From: Parundibacterium terreum
GTDB taxonomy: Bacteria > Pseudomonadota > Gammaproteobacteria > Burkholderiales > Burkholderiaceae_D
Assembly (NCBI RefSeq): GCF_014636315.1
Contig: NZ_BMED01000002.1
Span: 1,116,001-1,180,000, forward strand
Direction: 5' to 3'
DNA: 64,000 bases
Shown here in pieces: positions 29,885-39,205 of the stretch. The position numbers were made by a program, and so were the translations under genes. Each line of letters starts with the position of its first letter. Within the stretch, counting starts at the first letter, position 1. The notes beneath the pieces were generated by a model, which did not search any database, had not been told where the DNA came from, and saw nothing but the letters and a program-made list of their open reading frames with translations.

Positions 29885-30868
29885 ATGGGGAAAATGATGG
29901 AACAGCTCGCCGAAATGATGGTATTTGCCAAAGTGGTGGAAATGAAAAGTTTTTCCGCAGCAGCAAACGCCTTGAACACCTCAAAATCCTTGATCAGCAA
30001 ACAAGTCAGCAGCCTGGAAAGCACACTAGGCGTACGCCTGCTAAACCGCACTACGCGCAGCATGAGCCTGACTGAGATAGGCAGTGCGTACTACCAGCAC
30101 TGCGCCCGCATTGCGCATGAGATAGAAGCAGCGCGCGAGACCGCTTCGCAGTTGCAGACAGCGCCGCGCGGCAACCTGAAGCTGAGCGCTCCAGTTGTAT
30201 TTGCCGCCTTGCACCTGGCCGGCGCGATCGACGCTTTCCTGAAAAAATTTCCCGACGTGGAAATAGAACTCGATACCAGCGACCGGCTGGTAGACATTGT
30301 TGAAGAGGGCTACGACCTGGCGATACGCATCACTAACAACCCGGGCCAGACGACGGTGTCGCGCAAGATACTGGACCTGCACTGGGCCACCTGCGCATCG
30401 CCGGCTTACCTGGAAAAACACGGAGAGCCGGAAACGCCGCACGACCTGCTGCAGCACAACTGCCTGATGAACCAGAATATGCCGCATATCAGCAAGGGCT
30501 GGAATTACACGATCGCCGGCAAGGATGTATCGGTACCGGTCAAGGGCAATTGCAAGGTCAACAGTACCGAGGTCATGCACCAGTTGGCGCTGGCCGGGGT
30601 CGGCATGGTGGTATTTCCAACCTATATCGTCGGCTCCAGCATCCAGAAAGGACGCCTGAAGCGCGTCTTGTGCGACTATGTGGCTTCGCCCGGTTTCGGC
30701 CTGTACGCGACCTATATGCCGAACCGCTACATGCAAACCAAGGTAAGGGCCTTTATCGATCACCTGATCACTTACTTTGGCGAAGAGCCGGTCTGGGATC
30801 ACGACATCATTCCGCCCTGCACCAAGGGCACGGCATCCCAAAAAGCCAAGGCCGCGGTACCTGCCTGA
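29885..30868 (+). CDS. LysR-family transcriptional regulator (CrgA-like)
   Basis: 327 residues from ATG 29885 (GAGGGG 4 bases upstream); ATG 29894 or 29897 are alternatives. N-terminal winged helix (about 8-65): M-V-F-A-K-V-V-E-M-K-S-F-S-A-A-A-N-A-L-N-T-S-K-S-L-I-S-K-Q-V, with N-R-T-T-R-S-M-S-L-T-E-I-G. Then a substrate-binding domain with the subfamily blocks G-N-L-K-L-S-A-P and D-L-A-I-R-I. Effector unknown. Divergent from the DUF2917 gene with a 165-base shared upstream region. Confidence 0.93.
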   Translation: MGKMMEQLAEMMVFAKVVEMKSFSAAANALNTSKSLISKQVSSLESTLGVRLLNRTTRSMSLTEIGSAYYQHCARIAHEIEAARETASQLQTAPRGNLKLSAPVVFAALHLAGAIDAFLKKFPDVEIELDTSDRLVDIVEEGYDLAIRITNNPGQTTVSRKILDLHWATCASPAYLEKHGEPETPHDLLQHNCLMNQNMPHISKGWNYTIAGKDVSVPVKGNCKVNSTEVMHQLALAGVGMVVFPTYIVGSSIQKGRLKRVLCDYVASPGFGLYATYMPNRYMQTKVRAFIDHLITYFGEEPVWDHDIIPPCTKGTASQKAKAAVPA

Positions 30869-30912
30869 ACCGCACCCTTTAATCCAACCAAGAACTCAAG
30901 GAAACAAGCTGC

Positions 30913-31392
30913 ATGCTGGAAATCATCAATGCCGACCTCAATAATCCTCAACATGGCGCCGCATTTATCGCGCTGCTCAATGACTATGCTCGCGACCCCA
31001 TGGGCGGCGGCGAAGAGTTGCCGGACTATGCAAAAGCCAACCTTGTCAGCGAAGTACGCAAACGCAGCAATATCCGGGTCGTGCTGGCCTTCGTCGATGG
31101 CCAGCCTGCAGGCTTCAGCACCTGCATAGACGGGTTCTCCACCTTTGCCTGCAAGCCCTTGCTGAATATCCACGATATCGCCGTCAACCAGCAGTTCCGT
31201 GGACTGGGCATTGCAAAAAAGCTGCTGTCCCACATTGAGGACATGGCCAGAGAAAGCGGCTGCTGCAAGATCACGCTGGAAGTATTGCAAGGGAATGTCC
31301 CGGCAGCGTCGCTGTATAAGTCCTTGGGCTTTGCGACTTATGAACTGGATCCGGCGATGGGCGGTGCGTCGCTGATGCAAAAAAAATTATAG
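30913..31392 (+). CDS. GNAT-family acetyltransferase
   Basis: 159 residues. Complete single GNAT domain: beta strand V-V-L-A-F-V-D-G-Q-P-A-G, acetyl-CoA loop Q-F-R-G-L-G-I-A-K-K-L-L, then I-T-L-E-V-L-Q-G-N and A-A-S-L-Y-K-S-L-G-F. AAGGAAAC precedes the ATG. It follows the LysR gene by 44 bases on the same strand and may be co-transcribed. Substrate cannot be told from sequence. Confidence 0.87.
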   Translation: MLEIINADLNNPQHGAAFIALLNDYARDPMGGGEELPDYAKANLVSEVRKRSNIRVVLAFVDGQPAGFSTCIDGFSTFACKPLLNIHDIAVNQQFRGLGIAKKLLSHIEDMARESGCCKITLEVLQGNVPAASLYKSLGFATYELDPAMGGASLMQKKL

Positions 31393-31572
31393 GCATACGC
31401 AAGATAAGAGAACCGCATCAAGCAGGAAAGCAGCCCCCATCCATTGCTTCCCCTGCGCCTGTTTACCTTGTTGTACTGAAACATCTACAATAGGCTTCCT
31501 TTACCGTCGGCAATGCCTGCGGCAAAAAAGAATGACACTCCCAATAACTGTTTCTTCGTTTCAGGAAAATGT

Positions 31573-32484
31573 ATGAGCATAGATTTCAAAGGCCGCGTGG
31601 CTATCGTGACTGGCGCCGGCGGCGGTCTGGGTCGTGAACACGCACTGGCGCTGGCCAAGCGCGGCGCGCGCGTGGTTGTCAATGACCTCGGCGGCGCACG
31701 GGACGGCTCTGGAGCATCCTCCGCGGCGGCACTGGCTGTCGTTGAAGAAATCCGTCAGGCGGGCGGCGAAGCTATCGCCAATGGCGCTTCGGTCACCGAT
31801 TTTGACGCGGTGCAGGCGATGGTCAACCAGGCGATGGAAACCTGGGGCCGTGTGGATATCCTGGTCAACAATGCCGGAATCCTGCGCGACAAGTCTTTTG
31901 CCAAGATGGAGCTGGATGATTTCAAGCTGGTGATGGACGTGCACCTGATGGGCGCGGTCAATTGCTGCAAAGCAGTCTGGCCTATCATGACAACGCAAGG
32001 CTACGGCCGCATCGTGATGACAACTTCATCCTCCGGACTGTACGGCAATTTCGGCCAATCCAACTATGGCGCTGCAAAAATGGCGCTGGTAGGCCTGATG
32101 CAGACACTGGCTATCGAAGGTGCCAAATACAATATCCGCGTCAACAGCCTGGCGCCAACCGCGGCTACCCGCATGACGGAAAGCCTGTTCCCGGAAGCGA
32201 TGCTGCAGGCGCTGCAGGCATCCGACGTGGTGCCGGCGATGCTGGTGCTGGCCGCCGAAGATGCGCCGACCCGCGCCATCCTGTGTGCCGGTGCCGGCGG
32301 CTTTGAAGCCGCGCACATCACGCTCACCCAGGGTGTCTGGGTAGGCCGTGGCGACGATGCGCCTGAGCTGCTGGCGCAACGTCTGGCCGAAGTCAGGGAT
32401 CGCGACGGTGAAACTGTTCCCGAAAGCGGCACCGCGCAAGGCCATGCCGAGTTGACCAAGGCAATGGCAAATCTACAATCCTGA
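31573..32484 (+). CDS. Short-chain dehydrogenase/reductase (multifunctional-enzyme-like)
   Basis: 303 residues from ATG 31573. NAD(P) motif T-G-A-G-G-G-L-G (about 12-19), N-N-A-G at about 98, catalytic S-S-S then Y-G-A-A-K (about 170). The insertion V-V-N-D-L-G-G-A-R-D-G-S-G is typical of the SDR domain of peroxisomal multifunctional enzyme type 2 and its bacterial relatives, which oxidise 3-hydroxyacyl-CoA or steroid-type substrates. A lipid or CoA-ester substrate is therefore likely, but not proven. The C-terminus is longer than in plain FabG-type SDRs. Single gene with its own terminator. Confidence 0.9.
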   Translation: MSIDFKGRVAIVTGAGGGLGREHALALAKRGARVVVNDLGGARDGSGASSAAALAVVEEIRQAGGEAIANGASVTDFDAVQAMVNQAMETWGRVDILVNNAGILRDKSFAKMELDDFKLVMDVHLMGAVNCCKAVWPIMTTQGYGRIVMTTSSSGLYGNFGQSNYGAAKMALVGLMQTLAIEGAKYNIRVNSLAPTAATRMTESLFPEAMLQALQASDVVPAMLVLAAEDAPTRAILCAGAGGFEAAHITLTQGVWVGRGDDAPELLAQRLAEVRDRDGETVPESGTAQGHAELTKAMANLQS

Positions 32485-32520
32485 GCACGCTCAGGGTAGT
32501 GCAGCAAGACTAAGCACAGG

Positions 32521-32554
32521 CACAGGCCGCCTTCATGGCGGCCTGTGTTATTTT
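32521..32554 (+). terminator. Terminator after the SDR gene
   Basis: A perfect 11-bp stem (32521-32531 with 32537-32547) with a TTCAT loop, followed by TTATTTT. Confidence 0.92.
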
Positions 32555-32756
32555 GGTCTATCGCTGTGCCGCATGGCTGAGATTCAAAGCGATGTATGAA
32601 AAATTGTATATTTTGCATAACGCCACAGCGCTTTATTCGCGCTTTATTCACTCTTTGAGCAGCATATCGTTTTACACATTGTTTTTTGCTTAACAATCGG
32701 CCTGCGAACAATAAAAATATGCTGTATCCGGTCACGCACTGTGCGAAGATAACGCT

Positions 32757-33701
32757 ATGACTCTCACAGAATTAAAATATATCGTTGCAGTCGCGCGGCA
32801 AAAGCATTTCGGCCATGCTGCCGAAGCTTGCTTTGTTGCGCAGCCTACTCTTTCGGTTGCGATCAAGAAACTGGAAGACGAACTGGGCGTGACGATATTC
32901 GAACGCGGCGGCCTGGAAGTCTCGATGACGCCGCTGGGCGCACAGATCGTGGCTCAGGCAGAACGTGTGCTGGAACAAACCGCCGCGATCAAGGAAATTG
33001 CCAAACAAAACAAAGATCCGCTGGCCGGCCCTTTCCGGCTTGGGGTGATCTACACGGTAGGCCCTTACCTGCTGCCTACACTGGTCAAGAGCATGATAGA
33101 GCGCGTACCGCAAATGCCGCTGGTACTGCAGGAAAATTTCACGGTGCGCCTGATGGAATTGCTGCGCCAGGGTGAACTGGATGCGGCCATCATGGCCTTG
33201 CCGCTGCCCGACCAGGGCCTGATGGTACAGCCGCTATACGACGAACCTTTCGTGGTAGCCCTGCCCAAGGAACATGCGTGGGCCAAACGCGATAGCGTCT
33301 CTGCCGAAGAACTGAAATCGGAAACCATGCTGTTACTGGGTAACGGCCATTGTTTCCGCGACCAGGTGCTGGAAGTCTGTCCCGAAATGTCCCGCTTTTC
33401 CACTGCAGGCGACGGCATAGCGCGCACCTTTGAAGGTTCCTCATTGGAGACCATACGTCATATGGTCGCGTCCGGCATAGGCATTACGGTCTTGCCTGTA
33501 GCCTCGGTTCCCGATATGGGCGCCAAGGACGGTATGCTTCGTTATCTACCCTTCAGCTCCCCGGCGCCTGACCGTCGTGTCGTCATCGCGTGGCGCAAGA
33601 GCTTTACCCGCCAGGCGGCGATAGAAGCCATACGCCAGGCAGTGCTGGCCTGCGATCTGCCCGGAGTCAGCATGCTGGATGAAGCTGCACTGGTCCAATA
33701 G
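32757..33701 (+). CDS. oxyR: Hydrogen peroxide sensor and regulator OxyR
   Basis: 314 residues. A LysR-type winged helix (about 1-60, M-T-L-T-E-L-K-Y-I-V-A-V-A-R-Q-K-H-F) is followed by the sensor domain. The two redox cysteines fall exactly at C199 (G-H-C-F-R-D-Q) and C208 (L-E-V-C), as in E. coli OxyR. Peroxide forms a disulfide between them and turns the protein into an activator or releases repression. Likely targets in this window are ahpC and ahpF at 1781-4082. It stands alone, with recG over 6 kb upstream rather than adjacent as in some relatives. Confidence 0.96.
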   Translation: MTLTELKYIVAVARQKHFGHAAEACFVAQPTLSVAIKKLEDELGVTIFERGGLEVSMTPLGAQIVAQAERVLEQTAAIKEIAKQNKDPLAGPFRLGVIYTVGPYLLPTLVKSMIERVPQMPLVLQENFTVRLMELLRQGELDAAIMALPLPDQGLMVQPLYDEPFVVALPKEHAWAKRDSVSAEELKSETMLLLGNGHCFRDQVLEVCPEMSRFSTAGDGIARTFEGSSLETIRHMVASGIGITVLPVASVPDMGAKDGMLRYLPFSSPAPDRRVVIAWRKSFTRQAAIEAIRQAVLACDLPGVSMLDEAALVQ

Positions 33702-33860
33702 ACCCGCCCTGCCGCTCTTATTGACCTTCTTTATCCACTTCTACCTGCTGTAGCCGCAAGCCATACGCTGGCAAGCCTTCACCATTCCGCTTTACCATAT
33801 AGCCAGGACTGGGTATCTTCCCGCCCTGACATCCCCACCCCTTCTCTCACAGGAGCATAC

Positions 33861-34172
33861 ATGGCCTGGCTGATATTGCTGGTCGCCGGCGTACTGGAAG
33901 TTACCTGGGCCATAGGCCTGAAGTACACCGATAACTTTTCTCGCCTATGGCCCTCGGTAGCAACGCTGGTCGCGATGGCAGCCAGCGTAGGCCTGCTCTC
34001 GGTTGCGATGAAGACCCTGCCGGTGGGAACCGCGTATGCGGTCTGGACTGGCATAGGTGCAGTCGGCACCGTGGCGATGGGCATCCTGCTGTTCGGTGAG
34101 GCGGCGACCGTCTCGCGCCTGGTGTGCATGGCCCTGATCATCAGCGGTATCGCCGGCCTGAAATTTTTATAA
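33861..34172 (+). CDS. gdx: Guanidinium exporter of the SMR family (Gdx/SugE)
   Basis: 103 residues with four membrane helices. The conserved glutamate in [11 protein letters not shown] (E13) and the Gdx-type block [15 protein letters not shown] are present. This points to the SugE/Gdx branch, which exports guanidinium in exchange for protons, rather than EmrE-type drug pumps. AGGAG precedes the ATG. No guanidine riboswitch could be recognised in the 159-base leader. The RimJ-like gene follows after 11 bases. Confidence 0.9.
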   Translation: MAWLILLVAGVLEVTWAIGLKYTDNFSRLWPSVATLVAMAASVGLLSVAMKTLPVGTAYAVWTGIGAVGTVAMGILLFGEAATVSRLVCMALIISGIAGLKFL

Positions 34173-34183
34173 ATGGAGCACTG

Positions 34184-34756
34184 ATGAATGTAATGACTGG
34201 ACCCATCATCACCGCACGCCTGACCCTGCGCGTATTGGTACCCGCGGCCCCGGCACCAGAAGACGCAGCACTGCTGCAAGCCTATCTGCTGGAAAACCGC
34301 CATCATCTCGCACCCTGGGAGCCCTTGCGCGACGACACCTATTTCAGCCTGGCAGAATGCGAACAAAGGCTGCTGGCGAGCCGGCAAAGCATGGAAGCCG
34401 GCAGCGCGCTGCACTTTGCCGTGTTTATCACCGGTGCCCCGGACATGATAGGCATCTGCCACTTCAGCAATATCGTGCGCGGCGTGTTCCAGGCCTGCCA
34501 TCTGGGCTATGCCATTGCAGAAAAGCATGAGGGCAAAGGATATATGCAGGAAGCCGTCCAGGCCGGTATTCGCCATATGTTCACGCAGCAAGGCTTGCAT
34601 CGCGTCATGGCCAACCATCTTCCCGACAATGTGCGCAGCGCCGGACTGCTGCAAAAACTGGGGTTTGAGCGCGAAGGCTATGCGCGCTCCTACCTGAAAA
34701 TTAATGGGCGCTGGCAAGACCACGTATTGAACGCCTTGCTCAATCCTGAGAATTGA
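34184..34756 (+). CDS. RimJ-type GNAT acetyltransferase
   Basis: 190 residues from ATG 34184 with TGGAG upstream. Blocks typical of ribosomal-protein N-acetyltransferases: I-T-A-R-L-T-L-R-V-L, L-A-P-W-E-P, G-Y-A-I-A-E-K-H-E-G-K-G-Y-M-Q-E-A and G-F-E-R-E-G-Y-A-R-S-Y-L-K-I-N-G-R-W-Q-D-H. RimJ acetylates the N-terminal alanine of ribosomal protein S5; whether this copy does so is not known. Probably co-transcribed with gdx. Confidence 0.88.
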   Translation: MNVMTGPIITARLTLRVLVPAAPAPEDAALLQAYLLENRHHLAPWEPLRDDTYFSLAECEQRLLASRQSMEAGSALHFAVFITGAPDMIGICHFSNIVRGVFQACHLGYAIAEKHEGKGYMQEAVQAGIRHMFTQQGLHRVMANHLPDNVRSAGLLQKLGFEREGYARSYLKINGRWQDHVLNALLNPEN

Positions 34757-35054
34757 TATCTTCCGGAAATTTATTGCTCCACGGAAAATTGACAAAACTG
34801 ACACTACGTGCGACTCTGATAGCATCCTGCTATGTGCTTCCACGGTCCGCCATAGCAGCAGGCTATACGGCGGATTGCTCATCATCCGCGCTGATACTTT
34901 AATTTGGCTTAGTTTGCCTTAGTTTGCCTTAATTTCAACCAGTATTTCGACCAGCCTCAGAGACAACAGAACTTCCAGTATCCAAAAGTATTAAGTGCAT
35001 TGCTGCAAATGCACTTCGCTGCAATATGACGGAAAATCATACCAAGGCACTGAT
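34757..35054. other. Gap before the chemosensory operon with small repeats
   Basis: 298 bases that must hold the operon promoter. Seen: a hairpin-forming stretch about 34850-34876 (CCGCCATAGC with GCTATACGGCGG, two-base bulge), and a direct repeat AGTTTGCCTT at 34911-34920 and 34921-34930 with a related copy just before. No clear sigma-54, sigma-28 or sigma-70 pair. Confidence 0.4.
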
Positions 35055-35570
35055 ATGGGTGGAGAAGGATCAAGCAAAGTTTCGTTCCTGATATGCCGCG
35101 ATGACAGCCGGCTCTATGCGTTTGCGCTGCCCGATGTCGTAGAGACCATGCGCCCCCTGTCGACGCAGGCTTTACAGGGTATGCCGTCCTTCCTGCTGGG
35201 TATTTCCCTGATACGCGGCGTGATGCTGCCTGTTATCCAGCTAAGCCGGCTCTTTGGACTATCCCTGGCTGAACAGCCACTCCCTGCAGATGCCCCTCCT
35301 GCCCGCTATGTCACGCTCAGGCTGGGACAACGCCAGCTCGCCGTCGCAGTGCAGGAAGTGCTGGGTGTGCGCCCAATAGACGACACTCATCTGGCCTTGA
35401 TGCCGGCACTACTGCAGGAAGTCGCTGCCGAAACGATTAGCGCCATCAGCGTGCTGGACACGGAATTATTGCTGGTACTGAGAGCAGCCCACCTGCTTCC
35501 GGAAGCGCTATGGCTGGAACTGGAACGCGGCGCGGAAGTTCGCGTGCAAGACCGGGCAGAGCACGAATGA
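35055..35570 (+). CDS. cheW: CheW-type coupling protein 1 (alternative chemosensory operon)
   Basis: 171 residues from ATG 35055 (AAGG 7 bases upstream). A single CheW-like domain: S-F-L-I-C-R-D-D-S-R-L-Y-A-F-A-L-P-D-V-V-E-T-M-R-P-L, then L-L-G-I-S-L-I-R-G-V-M-L-P-V-I-Q and V-L-G-V-R-P-I. CheW proteins join receptors to CheA. First gene of the operon. Its TGA overlaps the cheR ATG by 4 bases. Confidence 0.88.
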   Translation: MGGEGSSKVSFLICRDDSRLYAFALPDVVETMRPLSTQALQGMPSFLLGISLIRGVMLPVIQLSRLFGLSLAEQPLPADAPPARYVTLRLGQRQLAVAVQEVLGVRPIDDTHLALMPALLQEVAAETISAISVLDTELLLVLRAAHLLPEALWLELERGAEVRVQDRAEHE

Positions 35571-37084
35571 CCCCGATGCCGACCTCAGGGGAACTGTCCC
35601 GCTTCCGCGATCTCGTGACCGGGCTAATGGGCTTGAACGCCAGCGAATTGAAACTATCCCGGCTGGACGAGCTACTGCGCCGCCGCGCGCAGGCCAACAA
35701 GATGCAGTGTTCGGCCTATCTGGACGCACTGGGCAAGGACCAGATACAGGCAACAGAACTGGCCCAGCTGGTACAGGAATTGACGATCACTGAAACTTAT
35801 TTCTTCCGCAATCCCGCCCACTATGCCGCATTGACCGAAGCCGCCCTGCCCGAACGACTGGCAGCCCTGTCCGGCCGACAGCAAGTGCATATCTTGTCTG
35901 CCGGATGTGCGTCAGGAGAAGAAGCCTACTCGCTGGCCATCCTGGTCAAAGAGCATTTTCCCGATGCTGCCCACCTGATTGCAATCACAGCGATAGACTT
36001 CAATCCTGCCGTGCTGGAAAAAGCGCAGCAGGCGCGCTATTCCAGTTGGTCGCTCAGGGACATGGCGCCGGACAGGCAGGCGCGCTGGTTCAGGAGCGAG
36101 GGCAATGCCTTCCTGCTGGACCAGAACGTGCGGCAGGCGGTCAAATTTGAGCGGCACAACCTGGCGGCAGAAAATCCTACGTTCTGGTGGGAGGGTCGCT
36201 TTGATATTGTTTTTTGCCGCAATGTGCTGATGTATTTTGTCCTTGAACAAGCGCAGGCGGCACTGCGCCGCATCGCATTCTCAATGATGCCGGGCGCCTA
36301 TCTGTTCATGGGGCATGCTGAGACTTTACGCGGCTTGTCTAATGATTTTCATCTGTGCCATACGCATGAGACGTTTTACTACCAGCGCAAGCCGCTGCCA
36401 CTCTCGTCTGAATTGCCAGAGCGGCGTATCGCCGCAACGCCCAGCCGCTGGCAGGAAGTCTCGCTTGCCAGCAATACCAGCTGGATAGAAACAATACAGG
36501 CGGCCAGCGAACGCATACAGCATATCGCCGGCGGTGCGCAAAAAAATGCCGGTGATGAAAGACTGCACGCAGCCGCCCCTGCGCTCAATCTTGAACATGC
36601 GATGGAATACCTGCATCAGGAAAGATACGATAGTGTGCTGCAACAGATAGGCAGCTTGCCGGAAGAACACGCGCAGGACACCGATGTCTTGCTGCTGAAA
36701 GCGGTTTCGCTATGCCATAGCGGCGCCTCGGAGGCTGCTGAGGGCGTATGCCAGCAACTGCTGCAGCATGATGAACTGAACGCCGGCGCGCACTATGTGC
36801 TGGCCCTGTGCCGGGAGAGTGCGGGCAATATGCAGGATGCGGTCGATCATGACCAGATGGCGTCCTATCTCGATCCTGCATTTGCCATGCCGCGCCTGCA
36901 CATGGGTTTGCTGGCCAACCGCAATGGCGACAAGGCGACAGCAATGACGGCGCTGAACCAGGCGCTACTGCTGTTACAACAAGAAGACCCGTCGCGCATA
37001 CTGTTGTTTGGAGGCGGATTCAAACGCGAAGCCCTGATCGCGCTATGCCGCTCACAACTGAATGCCACTGGAGCACGCCCTTGA
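35567..37084 (+). CDS. cheR: CheR-type methyltransferase with C-terminal TPR-like repeats
   Basis: 505 residues from ATG 35567, overlapping cheW. CheR N-terminal helices (about 10-80, with T-I-T-E-T-Y-F-F-R-N), a SAM-binding fold with I-L-S-A-G-C-A-S-G-E-E-A-Y-S, then F-D-I-V-F-C-R-N-V-L-M-Y-F. After about residue 275 comes a linker and tetratricopeptide-like helices (about 335-480). Methylates receptor glutamates. The TPR tail, as in WspC and FrzF, is typical of alternative systems and may regulate or dock the enzyme. Confidence 0.93.
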   Translation: MTPMPTSGELSRFRDLVTGLMGLNASELKLSRLDELLRRRAQANKMQCSAYLDALGKDQIQATELAQLVQELTITETYFFRNPAHYAALTEAALPERLAALSGRQQVHILSAGCASGEEAYSLAILVKEHFPDAAHLIAITAIDFNPAVLEKAQQARYSSWSLRDMAPDRQARWFRSEGNAFLLDQNVRQAVKFERHNLAAENPTFWWEGRFDIVFCRNVLMYFVLEQAQAALRRIAFSMMPGAYLFMGHAETLRGLSNDFHLCHTHETFYYQRKPLPLSSELPERRIAATPSRWQEVSLASNTSWIETIQAASERIQHIAGGAQKNAGDERLHAAAPALNLEHAMEYLHQERYDSVLQQIGSLPEEHAQDTDVLLLKAVSLCHSGASEAAEGVCQQLLQHDELNAGAHYVLALCRESAGNMQDAVDHDQMASYLDPAFAMPRLHMGLLANRNGDKATAMTALNQALLLLQQEDPSRILLFGGGFKREALIALCRSQLNATGARP

Positions 37085-37632
37085 ACAACTTCGCAGCGCC
37101 AACCGACAATGCTTCGTCAGCCAACAGGCAGATCCTGAACGAACTGCGCGACGAGTTCGATCTGTCATTCAGCCAGCAGGCCGGGGCTGGCAGCGAACAG
37201 GCAGAAAACTTCCTGGTCCTGAAAATTGCCGGCGACCCGTACGCGCTAAGAGTAAGCGAAATCAGCGGCCTGTATGCCGATCGCGCAATCACGGCGCTGC
37301 CGTCGCCGGTGCCGGAACTGATAGGCCTTTCCGGATTCCGGGGCCAGGTGACGCCGGTCTACGACCTGGCCAGCCTGCTCGGCTATCCGCGCGCCGCCAA
37401 ACCGAAATGGATAGCAGCCCTGCGGCATGCGGCACCGGTTGCCCTCGCTTTCGAAGAATTCCATATCCATCTGAGTATTACTGCACAACAGATTACCGGG
37501 CTCGAAAAAGATTCACACCTGCATGATGCGATCCAGACGGAAGGCGCCGTTTTTCCCATTATTGAGCTGCATTCGGTGCTTAAGGAAATACAACAGCGGG
37601 CAGATACTGCCCGGACGATCAAGGAGCGATAG
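37081..37632 (+). CDS. cheW: CheW-type coupling protein 2
   Basis: 183 residues from TTG 37081, which overlaps the cheR stop (TTGA) and has TGGAG 11 bases upstream; ATG 37045 in frame is the alternative. CheW-like domain about 45-170: F-L-V-L-K-I-A-G-D-P-Y-A-L-R-V-S-E-I-S-G, then L-I-G-L-S-G-F-R-G-Q-V-T-P-V-Y-D-L. A second CheW in one operon suggests separate coupling of receptor and kinase, or array geometry unlike the flagellar one. Receptor gene follows after 3 bases. Confidence 0.9.
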   Translation: MNNFAAPTDNASSANRQILNELRDEFDLSFSQQAGAGSEQAENFLVLKIAGDPYALRVSEISGLYADRAITALPSPVPELIGLSGFRGQVTPVYDLASLLGYPRAAKPKWIAALRHAAPVALAFEEFHIHLSITAQQITGLEKDSHLHDAIQTEGAVFPIIELHSVLKEIQQRADTARTIKER

Positions 37633-37635
37633 GCA

Positions 37636-39105
37636 ATGAACATCAACTGGACATTCGGCAGGAAAATAGCAGCCGGCTTCTTTGTATCCACCGCGCTGCT
37701 GATAGCCATAGGGACGGTTTCCTATCTCAGCATCAATCAACTGATCACCACCGGATTCTGGGTGTCGCATACGCACAAGGTGCTGGAAGAAGTTGCCAAC
37801 TTTGCCGGTAGCCTGCAGGAAGCCGAGACCGGCTTCAGGGGTTACGCTATCACCGGTAATCCGGAATTTCTGGAGCCGTATGAAACAGCAAGGACAGAGT
37901 TCCCCAAGATACTGCACGACGTGAAGGAGCTGACCTCAGATAATCCTGCGCAGCAAAAACTATTCGACCAGATCGAAATGCTCGCCCGTGAAAAATTCGC
38001 GAACCAGAAAGAAAATATTTCATTCATCAAGGATGGCCATCCCGAACAGGCAATAAAAAATATCAGTAGCGGCAACGGCAAGAGAATCATGGATGAAATA
38101 CGCAAGCTGACCGACCAGGCGGCAAGCAATGAAACAAACCTGTTGAAAAAGCGGACCGAAGAATCCGACGCAACAGTGAGTAATGCCAAATCGACCATCC
38201 TGTATGGAACCCTGATCTGCCTGATTTTTGTGATTGCTGCGGGTTATCTGATTACCCGCGCGCTCGGCAACCAGATAGGCGCCGCGGTTGGCCATGTGCA
38301 GAGTTCATCGGCGGAATTACAGGCTGCAGCCAGCCAGCAAGCCTCCGGTGCTAAAGAACAGGCCACCGCGATGAGCGAAATCAGCACCACCATCAGCGAG
38401 TTGGTGGCCACCTCCAGGCAAATTGCAGAAAGCGCACAACGCGTCGCATCCATCGCCGAGCAAAATGCCTCGGCTGCCCGCAATGGCGACGTCAAGGTCG
38501 GTAATGGCCAGGAATCCATGTCGGCAATACGGCGGCAAGTGGATATGGTGGTCAATCACATGCTGGACCTGGGCCGCAAGTCGCAAGAGATAGGCGCGGT
38601 ATTGGACATCGTATCCGAGCTGGCAGAGCAGACCAATATCCTGGCCATCAACGCAACGATAGAGGCTGTCGGCGCAGGTGAAGCCGGCAAGCGTTTCGCC
38701 GTCGTCGCCGATGAAATCCGCAAACTCGCCGACCGGGTCTCCAATTCCACCAAGGAAATCAGGGGACAGATTGAGGACGTCAGGAGCGCGGTGAATACAA
38801 CGGTCATGGCAACGGAAAGCAGCGCCAAGGCCGTCGATGCCGGGGCCAAGCAATTCGCGGAGATAGCGCTGGCATTCAGGCAGATCGGCAATCTGGTCGG
38901 CACCACGACAGAAGCCGCTCGCGAGATCGAGCTTTCCACCAAACAGCAGGCCACTGCTGCGGAGCAGGTGCGCCTGGCAGTCACCGATATTTCCCAGGCC
39001 ACGCGCGAGTCGGAAGCCAGTTCCAGCCAGACTCTGCAAACAGCATCGCAACTGGCCAGCCTGTCCAGCGATTTGCGCCGCATGATACAGGCGCCGGTGG
39101 GCTAA
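37636..39105 (+). CDS. Methyl-accepting receptor with CHASE3 sensor domain
   Basis: 489 residues. TM1 about 9-31. A periplasmic CHASE3 domain (about 40-180) has [21 protein letters not shown]2 about 187-207. Then the cytoplasmic signalling coiled coil with the hairpin tip [35 protein letters not shown]. The tip is canonical except V for A in E-A-V-G. No clear HAMP domain lies between TM2 and the coiled coil. Ligand unknown. It is the only receptor in the operon and likely its dedicated input. Confidence 0.94.
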   Translation: MNINWTFGRKIAAGFFVSTALLIAIGTVSYLSINQLITTGFWVSHTHKVLEEVANFAGSLQEAETGFRGYAITGNPEFLEPYETARTEFPKILHDVKELTSDNPAQQKLFDQIEMLAREKFANQKENISFIKDGHPEQAIKNISSGNGKRIMDEIRKLTDQAASNETNLLKKRTEESDATVSNAKSTILYGTLICLIFVIAAGYLITRALGNQIGAAVGHVQSSSAELQAAASQQASGAKEQATAMSEISTTISELVATSRQIAESAQRVASIAEQNASAARNGDVKVGNGQESMSAIRRQVDMVVNHMLDLGRKSQEIGAVLDIVSELAEQTNILAINATIEAVGAGEAGKRFAVVADEIRKLADRVSNSTKEIRGQIEDVRSAVNTTVMATESSAKAVDAGAKQFAEIALAFRQIGNLVGTTTEAAREIELSTKQQATAAEQVRLAVTDISQATRESEASSSQTLQTASQLASLSSDLRRMIQAPVG

Positions 39106-39205
39106 AAATAACAAAGGACATGCAAAGAACAAGCAGAGGATAAGCAGAGCACATTTTCTCGAAAATACGCCGGGATATCCGCTGGACGAATAGCACCGGC
39201 GACAG

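Noticed and set aside
33702..33860. Guanidine riboswitch before the gdx gene
   Set aside because: Neither the paired ACGR hairpins of the mini-ykkC class nor the conserved features of the ykkC class are visible in the leader.
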